Origin: Tessaracoccus flavescens
Lineage (GTDB): Bacteria; Actinomycetota; Actinomycetes; Propionibacteriales; Propionibacteriaceae
NCBI RefSeq assembly: GCF_001998865.1
Contig: NZ_CP019607.1
Span: forward strand, 1 to 64,000
DNA length: 64,000 nt
Direction of reading: 5' to 3'
Under the pieces are notes generated by a model, which did not search any database, was not told the origin of the DNA, and saw nothing but the letters and a program-made list of their open reading frames with translations. A program made the translations under genes and the position numbers. Position 1 is the stretch's first letter, and the number at the start of each line of letters is the position of its first letter. This document shows positions 53,642 to 62,643 of this stretch, piece after piece.

Positions 53642-54628
53642 GTGGCCCTGAAGTCCTCCACCGGCGCGCAGTACGCCCGCCTCCTCTCCGTCGCCGGTAC
53701 CCGCGGCAGCCGCGTCGTCACCAACGAAGAGATGTGCACGATGATCGACTCCACCCCGGAGTGGATCGAGCAGCGCACAGGCATCACCGAGCGTCGCTGG
53801 GTGGCCGACGGTGAGGACGCCGAGACGCTCGGCGTCGATGCCGCCTCAAAGGCCATCGAGCGCGCGGGCCTGCAGCGCTCCGACATCGACGCGATCATCG
53901 TGTCGACCGTCTCCCACTTCCAGCAGACCCCGTCACTGGCCTGCATCCTCGCCGAGCGGCTCGGCCTCGGCGCTCCCGCGGCCTTCGACATCTCCGCCGC
54001 CTGCGCCGGGTTCTGCTACGGCGTGAGCATGGCCGAGTCCATGGTCAGGGCAGGCTCCGCGACGAACGTGCTTGTCGTCGGCGTCGAGACGCTGTCGAAG
54101 TACACCGACATCACGGACCGCTCGACGGCCTTCCTGTTCTCCGACGGCGCCGGCGCTGTCGTCGTCGGACCCTCCACCGAGCCGGCCATCGGGCCGACGG
54201 TGTGGGGGTCGAAGCCCGAGGCAGCGCGCGTCATCGAGATCGACGACTGGCGCCAGGTCGAGGGCGAGACCGGCCCGCACATCCACATGGAGGGCCGCGA
54301 GGTCTTCAAGTGGGCCACCACGGCCATCGTCGAGAAGGCGGTCGAGACCCTCGAGGCCTCGGGCCTCACTCCCGAGGAACTCGACTGCTTCATCCCCCAT
54401 CAGGCCAACAACCGGATCACCGATTCGATGTTGCGCCACCTGAAGCTGCCCGAGGACGTCGTGGTCGGCCGCGACATCATCCAGATGGGCAATTCGTCCG
54501 CGGCCTCGATCCCGCTGGCGATGGAGGCTCTGCTCGAATCCGGGCAGGCCAAGAGCGGTGACAGTGCACTGATCATCGGGTTCGGGGCGGGCCTCGTGTT
54601 CGCCGGCCAGACCCTGATCCTGCCCTGA
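53642..54628 (+). CDS. fabH: beta-ketoacyl-ACP synthase III
   Basis: 328 residues from GTG at 53642, 8 bp after fabD. The catalytic triad is Cys121 (DISAACAGFCYG), His in CFIPHQANNRI and Asn in IIQMGNSSAASIP. The N-terminal EWIEQRTGITERRWV is typical. FabH condenses an acyl-CoA primer with malonyl-ACP; in actinobacteria it usually accepts branched primers, which is inferred here. It directly precedes acpP. Confidence 0.97.
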   Translation: MALKSSTGAQYARLLSVAGTRGSRVVTNEEMCTMIDSTPEWIEQRTGITERRWVADGEDAETLGVDAASKAIERAGLQRSDIDAIIVSTVSHFQQTPSLACILAERLGLGAPAAFDISAACAGFCYGVSMAESMVRAGSATNVLVVGVETLSKYTDITDRSTAFLFSDGAGAVVVGPSTEPAIGPTVWGSKPEAARVIEIDDWRQVEGETGPHIHMEGREVFKWATTAIVEKAVETLEASGLTPEELDCFIPHQANNRITDSMLRHLKLPEDVVVGRDIIQMGNSSAASIPLAMEALLESGQAKSGDSALIIGFGAGLVFAGQTLILP

Positions 54629-54661
54629 TCGCACAACCACCTCAAGAAGAAGGAGCCAACC

Positions 54662-54907
54662 ATGGCAAGCACTGAAGAGATCCGCGCAGACCTCGCCGAG
54701 ATCGTCAACGACATCGCGGGCGTCGCCACCGAGGACGTCCAGCTCGACAAGTCCTTCGTCGACGACCTCGGCGTCGACTCGCTGTCGATGGTCGAGATCA
54801 TCTACGCCTGCGAGGACAAGTTCGGCGTCTCGATCCCTGATGAGGACGCCAAGAACCTCAAGACCGTCGGCGACGCCGTCGCCTACATCGAGCGCGCCCA
54901 GAACTGA
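54662..54907 (+). CDS. acpP: acyl carrier protein
   Basis: 81 residues, acidic, four-helix. The phosphopantetheine site is Ser40 in DDLGVDSLSMVEI. The ATG is preceded by AAGAAGGAG. It carries growing acyl chains between FabD, FabH and FabF, all encoded alongside. Confidence 0.98.
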   Translation: MASTEEIRADLAEIVNDIAGVATEDVQLDKSFVDDLGVDSLSMVEIIYACEDKFGVSIPDEDAKNLKTVGDAVAYIERAQN

Positions 54908-54985
54908 CGCTCGGGGCGGCCCTCGCAGGCATCGACCGAGGGCCGCCCACCACCCATCTGCCCGTCCTCCCGTACAGGAGCCCGC

Positions 54986-56242
54986 ATGTCCCGCACCGTC
55001 GTCATCACCGGTTTCGGCGCCTTCACCCCGCTCGGCGTCGACGCCCCCAGCACCTGGGAGGCCATGCTGGCGGGCCGCTCCGGCGTGCACACGCTGCAGC
55101 AGGAGTGGGCCGCCGACCTTCCTGTCACCTTCGCGGCCGAGACCGCCGACCCCGTTGAGCGGCTCGACCGCGTCGCGGCGCGTCGCCTCGACCGCTCCTC
55201 CCAGCTCGCGATGGTCGCCGGCCTCGAGGCGTGGGCCGATGCAGGCCTCGGTCTCGGCGAGGACAACGACATCGACCCGGACCGGCTGCTCGTCTCCGTC
55301 GGCACCGGCATCGGCGGCCTCCACTCGCTGCTCCGTCAGTGGGACGTGCAGAAGGAGAAGGGGCTGCGCAGGGTCTCCCCGCTGACCATCCCCATGCTGA
55401 TGGCCAACGCTCCCGCCGCCAACCTCGGCCTCACCTTCGGCGCCGCAGCCGCCGTCCACGCCCCGGTCAGCGCCTGCGCGTCGTCGAACGAGGCGATCTC
55501 GCTCGCCTTCGACCAGATCCAGCTCGGCCGCGCCGACATGGCGGTCGTCGGCGGCACCGAGGGCGTCATCCACCCGCTCCCGCTCAACGCGTTCGCCCAG
55601 ATGCAGGCCCTCAGCCGTCGCAACGACGACCCGGAGCGCGCCTCGCGCCCGTGGGACACCGACCGTGACGGCTTCGTGCTCGGCGAGGGCTCGGTGATCA
55701 TGGTGATCGAGACGCTCGAGTCGGCGCAGGCCCGTGGGGCGAAGATCTACGCGACGCTCGCCGGCGCCGGGATCAGCAACGACAACCACGACATCGTCCA
55801 ACCCGAGCCGACGGGCCGGGGCCAGTCCCAGGCGATGATCAAGGCGCTCAAGGCCGCCGGGCTCGAGGCGAGCGACATCGTCCACGTCAACGCGCACGGC
55901 ACCTCGACCCCCCAGGGCGACGTCACGGAGGCGAACTCGATCGCCACCGCACTCGGCTCCGCGGTCGACGGCGTCGTCGTCACGTCGACCAAGTCGATGA
56001 CCGGGCATCTCCTCGGCGGTGCAGGCGCCCTTGAGACGTTCGCAACCGTCATGGCGCTCAAGGACCGCACGGTCCCGCCGACGATCAACATCGAGAACCT
56101 CGAGCCGGGGCTCCCGATCGACATCGCAGTCAACGAGACGCGTCAACTCCCCGAGGGCGACCTGGCCGCCGTCAACAACTCGTTCGGCTTCGGCGGCGCA
56201 AACGTCGCCGTCGCGGTGACCAACCAGAACGCCAACGTCTGA
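54986..56242 (+). CDS. fabF: beta-ketoacyl-ACP synthase II
   Basis: 418 residues. The Cys-His-His triad is Cys164 (VSACASSNEAI), His in NAHGTSTPQGD and His in MTGHLLGGAGA. The C-terminal NNSFGFGGANVAVAV is typical. It elongates acyl-ACP with malonyl-ACP. It is the last gene of the fab operon and is convergent with the DUF3145 gene. Confidence 0.97.
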   Translation: MSRTVVITGFGAFTPLGVDAPSTWEAMLAGRSGVHTLQQEWAADLPVTFAAETADPVERLDRVAARRLDRSSQLAMVAGLEAWADAGLGLGEDNDIDPDRLLVSVGTGIGGLHSLLRQWDVQKEKGLRRVSPLTIPMLMANAPAANLGLTFGAAAAVHAPVSACASSNEAISLAFDQIQLGRADMAVVGGTEGVIHPLPLNAFAQMQALSRRNDDPERASRPWDTDRDGFVLGEGSVIMVIETLESAQARGAKIYATLAGAGISNDNHDIVQPEPTGRGQSQAMIKALKAAGLEASDIVHVNAHGTSTPQGDVTEANSIATALGSAVDGVVVTSTKSMTGHLLGGAGALETFATVMALKDRTVPPTINIENLEPGLPIDIAVNETRQLPEGDLAAVNNSFGFGGANVAVAVTNQNANV

Positions 56243-56342
56243 TCCACGAACCGGCCGGGGAGACCAGCCATCCGACGAGTCGGGCCACGTCCTCCGGAGA
56301 CCCCCACCTCCCGAAGGGGGTCCTGGCAAGGGTGTTTGGCCC
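56243..56342 (-). pseudogene. fragment resembling an SDR/FabG C-terminus
   Basis: About 33 codons on the minus strand read LARTPFGRWGSPEDVARLVG, then WLVSPAGSWI, matching the P.GR.G.PEDVA..V.WL.S..ASWITG stretch near the end of short-chain dehydrogenases. No start, NAD motif or TGQ continuation remains. It begins where fabF ends. I infer a relic of a lost fabG-like gene. Confidence 0.45.
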
Positions 56343-56349
56343 CGGACGC

Positions 56350-56386
56350 GACTCACCGCCACCTGGATCAGGGGTGGCGGTGAGTC
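56350..56386. terminator. bidirectional terminator between fabF and DUF3145 gene
   Basis: A perfect 14-bp inverted repeat (GACTCACCGCCACC at 56350-56363 with GGTGGCGGTGAGTC at 56373-56386) has a 9-nt loop and lies between convergent genes. Confidence 0.75.
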
Positions 56387-56428
56387 GTAACCATGGCGCC
56401 GAGGGAGAAGTAGCGCCAGTCCAGGGGG

Positions 56429-56947
56429 TCAGCCGACGTGATGCAGCCAACGCACGGGGGCGTCTTCCGACGCATAGCGGAAGACGTCGAGTTCCTCGTC
56501 CCACGCGGTGCCGAGAAGATCCTCGAGGGCGCTGAGGATCGGCTCGCCGCCGAGCGCCTCGGTGGCGACGGCGTGCCGCAGCCGGTCCTCCGGGATCAGG
56601 ATGTCGCCGTGGATCCCGACCACGGCCGAGTAGGCCCCCAGCGACGGTGTGAAGCAGTGGCGCTGACCGTCGGAGGAGGCGCTGGGCTCTTCCGTCACCT
56701 CGAAGCGCAGCTGGCCGATGCGGCTGAGTGCGGTCGAGAGGAGGGCTCCGGTGCCAGGCGATCCGCTCCAGGACAGTTCGGCGCGCTGCGTTCCCGGCTG
56801 GGCGGGCTGGGCCGTCCAGTCGAGATCGACGCGTGACTGGAGAGCGGAACCGATGGCCCACTCGACGTGTGGGCACAGCGCTGCCGACGCGGAGTGGATG
56901 AAGATCATCCCGCGCGTCGTTGGCCTCGTCTCAAAACGGGCAGACAT
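56429..56947 (-). CDS. DUF3145 family protein
   Basis: 172 residues from ATG at 56947, with GGAGG 7 nt upstream. The sequence GMIFIHSASAALCPHVEWAI, ELSWSGSPGTGALLSTAL and the C-terminal WDEELDVFRYASEDAPVRWL match the actinobacterial DUF3145 family, which is usually encoded downstream of fabF. Function is unknown; a role linked to fatty-acid synthesis has only contextual support. Confidence 0.88.
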   Translation of the reverse strand: MSARFETRPTTRGMIFIHSASAALCPHVEWAIGSALQSRVDLDWTAQPAQPGTQRAELSWSGSPGTGALLSTALSRIGQLRFEVTEEPSASSDGQRHCFTPSLGAYSAVVGIHGDILIPEDRLRHAVATEALGGEPILSALEDLLGTAWDEELDVFRYASEDAPVRWLHHVG

Positions 56948-57053
56948 CGGTTGTACCTCCTGGTTGGGCCTAATTGCCTTCCCCTGCGATTCGACTCAGC
57001 CAGGACTCGTGCCCATTGTGCATCAGCCGCGGTGCCCGCGCAACGGCTCGGAC

Positions 57054-58070
57054 TCAGCAGCCGTAGAAGTGGTCTGCGCTTGCCTCCCTCGCCCGTGCGA
57101 CGGTGAGGACGTCGGTGGGGAGCAGCTTCATCATGTCGCCGTCCTCCCAGTCCTTGTGGAAGAGGAGCTCGACGCCGCCCTCCTGGATGGCCGCGCCCTG
57201 GAAGGCTCCGCCCTCGCTGTTGCGGGTGACCAGCTTCACCTTTCCCGGGAACGCCGCCCTCAGATCGGCGAGCGTCATGCCGAGCCGGAACGTCGAGACG
57301 CCGCTCGCGTCGCCGATGGGGGTCGTGTTGCTCCCGGACCACAGGTTGCCGATGGTTGCGTTGCGGTAATCCATCAGATCCACCCCAAGTGCGCGCACCT
57401 CGGCCGAGGCTCTGTGCTCGCTGCAGAGGTTTCCTGGCGCGAGATAGGCGCCGTGCATGTCGCTGACCTTCGTCCCGATCTGGATCGGGCCGAATCCGGT
57501 CGGCGTGAGCACCGCCCGGGCGAGGGCCGACTTCGGAACCGTCGTGACGTCGGGGACGGCGGAGCTGGAGAACTGCACCTGGTTGTTGAAGATCCACCGT
57601 TGCTGCGTGCGGTAGCCTCCGTCCACGCTGGCGACCACCCAGGCATAGATGTAGCTGCGACAGCCTCCCCTTCCGGTGGTGGAGGTGTCACATTCGGTGC
57701 GCCAGCGGCGCCCGTCGGTCGAGGTCCAGTTGGCGTTGTGGGCCAGGTTGTTGCCCTTCCACAGGTCGCGATCGCTGGGGAGGTAGGTCAGGTTGTTGAA
57801 GGCCCAGCCGTTGATCTGGCGGTATCTTGTGCCCTGCCTGATCACCTGGGTGGCCCAGATCTCGGTGCGACATCGCACCACATTGGACGAGTACATGTCG
57901 CACTGCGTACGCCAGGTGCGTCCGTTCACGAACTGCACTCCTGGCGTGTTGTAGACGGTGACCGCCGGCTTCGGCGGGTCGTAGACGGGAGCGGCCTCGG
58001 CGAGCACGCCTGAGGTCGCGAGAAGTGCACCCGCCGCGAGGGCGGCGGCGATTCTACGGTGAAACTGCAT
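57054..58070 (-). CDS. secreted Cys-pair-module protein, third paralogue
   Basis: 338 residues from ATG at 58070, with AGGAG 6 nt upstream. The signal peptide is about 1-26 (AALAAGALLATSGVLAEAA). Two modules follow like those at 20140 and 22546: NGRTWRTQCDMYSSNVVRCR ... WAFNNLTYLPSDRDLW and DGRRWRTECDTSTTGRGGCR ... WIFNNQVQF. The C-terminal half (about 175-338) is different: GFGPIQIGTKVSDMHGAYL, STFRLGMTLADLRAAFPGKV and a final Cys, a pattern of repeated G.G.T..+....P seen in some secreted beta-rich domains. Function is unknown. Confidence 0.8.
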   Translation of the reverse strand: MQFHRRIAAALAAGALLATSGVLAEAAPVYDPPKPAVTVYNTPGVQFVNGRTWRTQCDMYSSNVVRCRTEIWATQVIRQGTRYRQINGWAFNNLTYLPSDRDLWKGNNLAHNANWTSTDGRRWRTECDTSTTGRGGCRSYIYAWVVASVDGGYRTQQRWIFNNQVQFSSSAVPDVTTVPKSALARAVLTPTGFGPIQIGTKVSDMHGAYLAPGNLCSEHRASAEVRALGVDLMDYRNATIGNLWSGSNTTPIGDASGVSTFRLGMTLADLRAAFPGKVKLVTRNSEGGAFQGAAIQEGGVELLFHKDWEDGDMMKLLPTDVLTVARAREASADHFYGC

Positions 58071-58147
58071 GGGTTTCTCCTCTGTTTTCTTGGCCGCGAA
58101 GGGCGCAGCCACAGGCCCATGCACGCCAGTCTGCGACGCGGATCCGG

Positions 58148-58176
58148 TTGCCGCAGCCGAATCGATCGGCTATACA
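58148..58176 (+). promoter_or_regulatory. sigma70-type promoter, probably leaderless, for the S9 peptidase gene
   Basis: TTGCCG (58148-58153), a 17-bp spacer and TATACA (58171-58176) lie 7 bp before the ATG at 58184. No Shine-Dalgarno precedes the ATG. Confidence 0.6.
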
Positions 58177-58183
58177 GCACAAC

Positions 58184-60016
58184 ATGCGAGAAGCTTTTCC
58201 CGTCGACTCCGTCCTGCACTATCCCGACGCCGTGTCCCAGGTCCGCGCGAGCGACGGGGCCCTCTACTGGCTCGCCACGATCGCCGCCGAGGACGGCCGC
58301 ACCACGGTGCGATGCCTCCAGAACGGTGAGGTGGTCGACCTGACGCCGGACGCCTCCGTGCGTTCCCGAGCGATGGAGTACGGCGGCGGGGCCTACGCCG
58401 TCGACGGGTCGAGCCTCGCCTACGTCGACGACCGCACGCGCCAGGTCTGGCTGCGCGACGGGAGCGGCGTGCGGGCGCTCACGCAGGCAGGCACCGACCA
58501 CGTCTTCGGCGGGCTGTGCCTCAGCCTGGAAGACGGGGTGCTGCTCGCCGTCCGCGAAGACCATGCGGTCACGCCGGAGCCGCGCACAGAGATCGTCGCG
58601 CTCTCGCTCGACACGGACAACCCCGACGGCGGCACGGTGCTCGCGACCGGGGCCGACTTCTACGCCTCGATCGTCGTCAGCGAGGGCCGCGTCGCGTGGC
58701 AGCAGTGGGACCACCCGAACATGAGCTGGGACACCTGCTCGGTATGGACGGCGTCGCTCGCTGATCCGGCCGATGCGGCCCCGGTCGCCTCGACCGACGG
58801 GGTCTCGGCCGGCTACCCGCTGTGGCTCCCCTCCGGCCGCCTCGCCTACGTGGCCGATGATTCCGGCTTCTGGAACTGGCACGTCCAGGGCGGTCCGACC
58901 TGGACGCTGGACCGGGACTGCGCGCGCCCCCTGTGGGTGCTCAATCCCGCGGCCGCCGCCGTCTACCCGGACGACCGGATCGCCACGCTGTGTTACGAGG
59001 ACGGGGCGGGAACGCTCGCCGTCTGGTCGCCGGCCAGCGGTCAGGTGTCCTCACCGCTTCCGGGCACCACCGACATCGAGTCGGTCGCGATCGACGGCGA
59101 TGCCTTGTACGTGGTTGCCGAGTGGCCCGACCGGGGCAACTCGCTCGAGGCCATCCGACCCGACGGATCGGTCGAGACCGTCGCAGGAGCCACCGGGTCG
59201 CAGGGGGATGTCTCGACCGCCGAGTCGATCTGGGTCGAGGGCGAAGCGGGCCCCGTCCAGAGCTGGCTCTACCGGCCCGTGGCCGTCGAGCTGCCCCCGC
59301 TGCTCGTCATGACCCACGGGGGCCCGACCAGCATGGCCACCTCTGGGCACGATGCGACGATCCAGTTCTGGGTGTCGCGCGGATTCGCGGTGCTCGACGT
59401 GAACTACTCGGGCTCGACCGGTTTCGGCCGCGCCTACCGTGACCGGCTGCGGGGCCAGTGGGGCCTGCTCGACGTGAGCGACACCGTCGCGGCCGTAAGC
59501 GAGGTGACCTCCCGCGGGCTCGCCGATCCGGACCGGGTCGCGATCACCGGCGGCAGCGCCGGTGGGTACACCACCCTGAGGTCGCTGACCTCGACCGACG
59601 TCTACGCTGCGGGCATCAGCCGCTACGGCATCGGTGACCTGACCACGCTCGTCACCGACACCCACAAGGCCGAGTCCCGGTACCCGGAGGGGCTGATCGC
59701 CGCGTGGCCCGAGGGGCGCGTCGTCTACGAGGAACGCTCCCCCATCAACCACCTTGACCGGTTGTCGACGCCGATGCTGATCCTGCAGGGCACCGAGGAC
59801 AAGGTGGTGCCCCCGAACCAGGCGGTCCAGATGGCCGATGCGGTCCGTTCTGCCGGCCAGCCCGTCGCGCTGCTGATGCTGGAGGGTGAGGGCCACGGCT
59901 TCCGCGCCATGGCCACGCGCCGCCTCGCGCTCGAGGCGCAGGTGTCGTTCCTGGAGCAGGTCTTCGGCATGCCGCCGAGCCCGGACGTCCCGGCCCTGGA
60001 GATCGAGAACCTCTGA
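58184..60016 (+). CDS. S9 family prolyl oligopeptidase-type peptidase
   Basis: 610 residues from ATG at 58184. The N-terminal 350 residues form a beta-propeller. The alpha/beta-hydrolase domain begins near 400 with LLVMTHGGPTSMATSGH. Nucleophile Ser is in ITGGSAGGYTTLRSL, Asp in QGTEDKVVPP and His in GEGHGFR. There is no signal peptide, so it is cytoplasmic. It resembles dipeptidyl aminopeptidase/acylaminoacyl-peptidase types; substrate is unknown. It reads away from the third secreted paralogue. Confidence 0.92.
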   Translation: MREAFPVDSVLHYPDAVSQVRASDGALYWLATIAAEDGRTTVRCLQNGEVVDLTPDASVRSRAMEYGGGAYAVDGSSLAYVDDRTRQVWLRDGSGVRALTQAGTDHVFGGLCLSLEDGVLLAVREDHAVTPEPRTEIVALSLDTDNPDGGTVLATGADFYASIVVSEGRVAWQQWDHPNMSWDTCSVWTASLADPADAAPVASTDGVSAGYPLWLPSGRLAYVADDSGFWNWHVQGGPTWTLDRDCARPLWVLNPAAAAVYPDDRIATLCYEDGAGTLAVWSPASGQVSSPLPGTTDIESVAIDGDALYVVAEWPDRGNSLEAIRPDGSVETVAGATGSQGDVSTAESIWVEGEAGPVQSWLYRPVAVELPPLLVMTHGGPTSMATSGHDATIQFWVSRGFAVLDVNYSGSTGFGRAYRDRLRGQWGLLDVSDTVAAVSEVTSRGLADPDRVAITGGSAGGYTTLRSLTSTDVYAAGISRYGIGDLTTLVTDTHKAESRYPEGLIAAWPEGRVVYEERSPINHLDRLSTPMLILQGTEDKVVPPNQAVQMADAVRSAGQPVALLMLEGEGHGFRAMATRRLALEAQVSFLEQVFGMPPSPDVPALEIENL

Positions 60017-60032
60017 GCCTGGGGAACCGGGC

Positions 60033-60722
60033 TCAGGCTGTCGCCGGACGGGCCCCGAAGATCGCGGTGCCGATCCGCACGCAGGTCGAGCCCTCGCGGA
60101 TGGCGATCCGGAAGTCTCCGGACATGCCCATGCTGAGCTCGTCCCAGCCGCCGAACTCGTCGCGGACCCGTGCCCGTGCCCGGGCCAGTCGCTGGAAGCA
60201 GGCGGCGACCTCGTCGTCGACCGGGGAGTTGACGGCCATCGTCATCAGCCCGCGCGGCTCGAGTGCGTCGAAAGCGCTGAGCGCGTGCGCGAAGCAGACC
60301 ACCTCCGCAGGCATGATGCCCGACTTGGCAGGCTCCCCCGAGGTGTTGACCTGGACCAGCACCGGAAGGCGCCGACCGAGCGCCTCGCAGCGGCGCTGGA
60401 GCGTCTCGGCGAGCTTGAGCGAGTCGAGGGAGTGCAGTTCGACGGCGTGCTCGGCGACCAGCCGCGCCTTGTTCGTCTGGAGGTGGCCGATGGCTGCGAA
60501 ACCGATGCCCTCGGCCCCGACCTCCAAGGCCTTTGCCGCGAGTTCCTGAGCCTGGTTCTCGCCGAAGAGCACGTACCCGTTGTGCGCCGCCTCACGGATC
60601 GCTGAGACGGGGTGGTACTTGCTGACGGGTAGCAGCCGCACCTCGGACGGATCCCTCCCCGCGTCCCGGCAGGCCTCGTCGATGGAGCGCCGCACGGCCT
60701 CCAGGTTGTCGGTGACGCTCAC
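60033..60722 (-). CDS. YggS-type PLP-binding protein
   Basis: 229 residues; the GTG at 60722 overlaps the preceding stop (GTGA). The PLP lysine is in LLPVSKYHPVSAIREA. FGENQAQELAAKA, GFAAIGHLQTNKAR, VLVQVNTSGEPAKSGIMP and LSMGMSGDFRIAIREGST are the family motifs. It helps PLP homeostasis; no enzymatic reaction is established. It ends the DUF58-VWA-VWA operon. Confidence 0.95.
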   Translation of the reverse strand: MSVTDNLEAVRRSIDEACRDAGRDPSEVRLLPVSKYHPVSAIREAAHNGYVLFGENQAQELAAKALEVGAEGIGFAAIGHLQTNKARLVAEHAVELHSLDSLKLAETLQRRCEALGRRLPVLVQVNTSGEPAKSGIMPAEVVCFAHALSAFDALEPRGLMTMAVNSPVDDEVAACFQRLARARARVRDEFGGWDELSMGMSGDFRIAIREGSTCVRIGTAIFGARPATA

Positions 60723-61684
60723 GGCCAGCGGGCCCCGAGCGAGATGACGCCGAGGGCGGAGAGGACGGCGAACGCGATCGCGTAGCCGGCGTAGCGGTCG
60801 GTGATCTCGGCGGGGACCTTCTCGTAGCCGACCGACTCGCGGATCGCCTCGTAGACCTCGGTGAGCTGGCCGCTGGACTCGGCGGCGTACTTCTTGCCTC
60901 CCGAGATCTTGGCGATCTCGCTCAGTTCGTAGTGGTCGACGGCGACGCGCTGACGCTGGCCGTCCTGGATGACGTACCCGTCGTCGGTGCCGTAGGCGAT
61001 GGTGTACACGGGAACATTCTGGTCCTTCGCCGCCTGCGCCGCACCGGCCGAGGAGCGACCGATGTTGGTCGCACCGTCGGAGAGCAGGACGATGGCGGCC
61101 GGGGCCACGGCCTCGGGGTCGTCGGGATCGGGGGCGACAAGCTTGAGCGCGTCGAGGCTCTTGTAGATGCCCTCGCCGACCGCGGTCGACGGTGCGAGTT
61201 CCAGCGAGTCGATCGCCCGGTCGACCGCACCGCGGTCGACGGTCGGCGGGACCGCGACGTCGGCGGTTCCGGCGAAGGTGACGAGCGCAACGTTGAACCG
61301 CTCGGGCAACGAGTTGACGAAGTTCTTGGCCGACACCTTGGCCGCCTCGAGACGGTTCGGGTCGACGTCCTCGGCCTCCATCGACCACGACACGTCGATG
61401 GCCACGACGATGGTCGCCCGGTCGCGCGGCTTGTCGACATAGTCCTTCGGGATGGCCCAGGCGACCACGAGCGCGCCGAGGCTGAGCAGCGCAAGCAGTA
61501 CCGCCCCGTGCCGCTTCCAGGCGGCGTCCTTGGGCACGACCAGCTGCAGGCGACGGCTCATGGCGCGCTTGTGCGAGCTGGTCCGTCCTGCGAGGAACAC
61601 GTAGAGCACCGCGATCACGGGGATGACGGCCAGTGCCCACAGCCTCTGCGGGGCCATGAACTCCATGGCGAGCGGGATCATCAT
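60719..61684 (-). CDS. VWA domain membrane protein (second copy)
   Basis: 321 residues from ATG at 61684 (ATGA overlap with the preceding gene). Two N-terminal hydrophobic segments (about 10-30 and 55-75) precede a von Willebrand A domain with an intact MIDAS DxSxS (AIDVSWSMEAEDV) and LLSDGATN. A C-terminal TM helix lies near 295-315. Such proteins act with MoxR ATPases as metal-dependent adaptors or chaperones. It is a tandem duplicate of the next gene upstream. Confidence 0.9.
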   Translation of the reverse strand: MMIPLAMEFMAPQRLWALAVIPVIAVLYVFLAGRTSSHKRAMSRRLQLVVPKDAAWKRHGAVLLALLSLGALVVAWAIPKDYVDKPRDRATIVVAIDVSWSMEAEDVDPNRLEAAKVSAKNFVNSLPERFNVALVTFAGTADVAVPPTVDRGAVDRAIDSLELAPSTAVGEGIYKSLDALKLVAPDPDDPEAVAPAAIVLLSDGATNIGRSSAGAAQAAKDQNVPVYTIAYGTDDGYVIQDGQRQRVAVDHYELSEIAKISGGKKYAAESSGQLTEVYEAIRESVGYEKVPAEITDRYAGYAIAFAVLSALGVISLGARWP

Positions 61685-62643
61685 CGCGGCCACCTCGCAG
61701 CCATGAACACGGCGCCGAGGGCGGCGATGACGGCGAACCCGAGCGCGACTGCGGCGTAGGTCGCGGTGATCGGCTTCTTGACCTCTTCGTAGCCGATCGC
61801 CGATCCGATCTCCTTGTAGGCACTCTTCAGCGAGTCGGCGTTGTCGGCGTCGACCGCGGTGCCTCCGGTGGCGTCGGCAATGGACTTCAACGTAGCGGTG
61901 TCGGGGGCGACGTTCTCACGTTTGCCGTCGAGGTCGACGAACCCGTTCTGGGTGCCGTAGGCGATCGTGTAGATGGGGATCTCGCGCTGCTTGGCCTGGG
62001 TGGCCGCCTCGGCGGGCGGTGGCCCGTCGGTGTTGGTGCCGTCCGAGAGCATGACGATCATCGCGGGCGCCGCCTCCTCCTCGTCGCCGGCTGGGGCCTG
62101 GTCGACCGCCTTCAGCGCCGTGGTGATCGAGTCGCCGATGGCGGTGCCGTCTGCCAGCTCGAGCGCATCGATCGCGCGCTCGGTCGCGCCGCGGTCGGTG
62201 GTGGGCGGAATCACGATGGACGGCGTGCCTGCCATGGAGACGACAGCGACGTTGTAGGTGTCAGGCAGTTCGTGCAGGAAGTCCTGGGCCGCCTGTTTGG
62301 CTGCGTCGAGCCGGTTCGGGGGGACGTCCTCGGCGGACATGGACTGTGAGGTGTCGATCACCAGCACGATCGTGGCGCGTTCGCGTGGCTGCTTGTCTGT
62401 GCCGAGCGGGTTCGCGTAGGCGAGGCCGAGCACGACGAGAGAGGCGAGCGACATGGCGACGAACAGGTGCCGCGTCCACCGCTTCTGCGAGCCGACGACG
62501 CGGCCGAGCACGCCGGTGTTGGTGAAGCGCAGCGCGACCCGGCCCTTGAGCCTGAGCACGATCAGGTAGGCGATGATCAGCACCGGCAGCAGGGCGAGGG
62601 TCCAGAGGCGGCCGGGATTCTGGAACTCGGGAACCCAGTCCAT
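61681..62643 (-). CDS. VWA domain membrane protein (first copy)
   Basis: 320 residues from ATG at 62643 (TGATG overlap with the DUF58 stop). The architecture is the same as the downstream copy: TM segments near 15-32 and 60-80, a MIDAS DxSxS in VIDTSQSMSAEDV, MLSDGTNTDG, and a C-terminal TM helix (AAVALGFAVIAALGAVFMAA). The two copies share order and many identities, implying duplication. It is part of moxR-DUF58-VWA-VWA-yggS. Confidence 0.9.
   Translation of the reverse strand: MDWVPEFQNPGRLWTLALLPVLIIAYLIVLRLKGRVALRFTNTGVLGRVVGSQKRWTRHLFVAMSLASLVVLGLAYANPLGTDKQPRERATIVLVIDTSQSMSAEDVPPNRLDAAKQAAQDFLHELPDTYNVAVVSMAGTPSIVIPPTTDRGATERAIDALELADGTAIGDSITTALKAVDQAPAGDEEEAAPAMIVMLSDGTNTDGPPPAEAATQAKQREIPIYTIAYGTQNGFVDLDGKRENVAPDTATLKSIADATGGTAVDADNADSLKSAYKEIGSAIGYEEVKKPITATYAAVALGFAVIAALGAVFMAARWPR

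Noticed and set aside
53933..56362. 809-codon open frame antisense to fabH, acpP and fabF
   Set aside because: It spans three real genes and their spacers with no start signal or domain; only the last ~33 codons' SDR-like stretch, in another frame, was kept.
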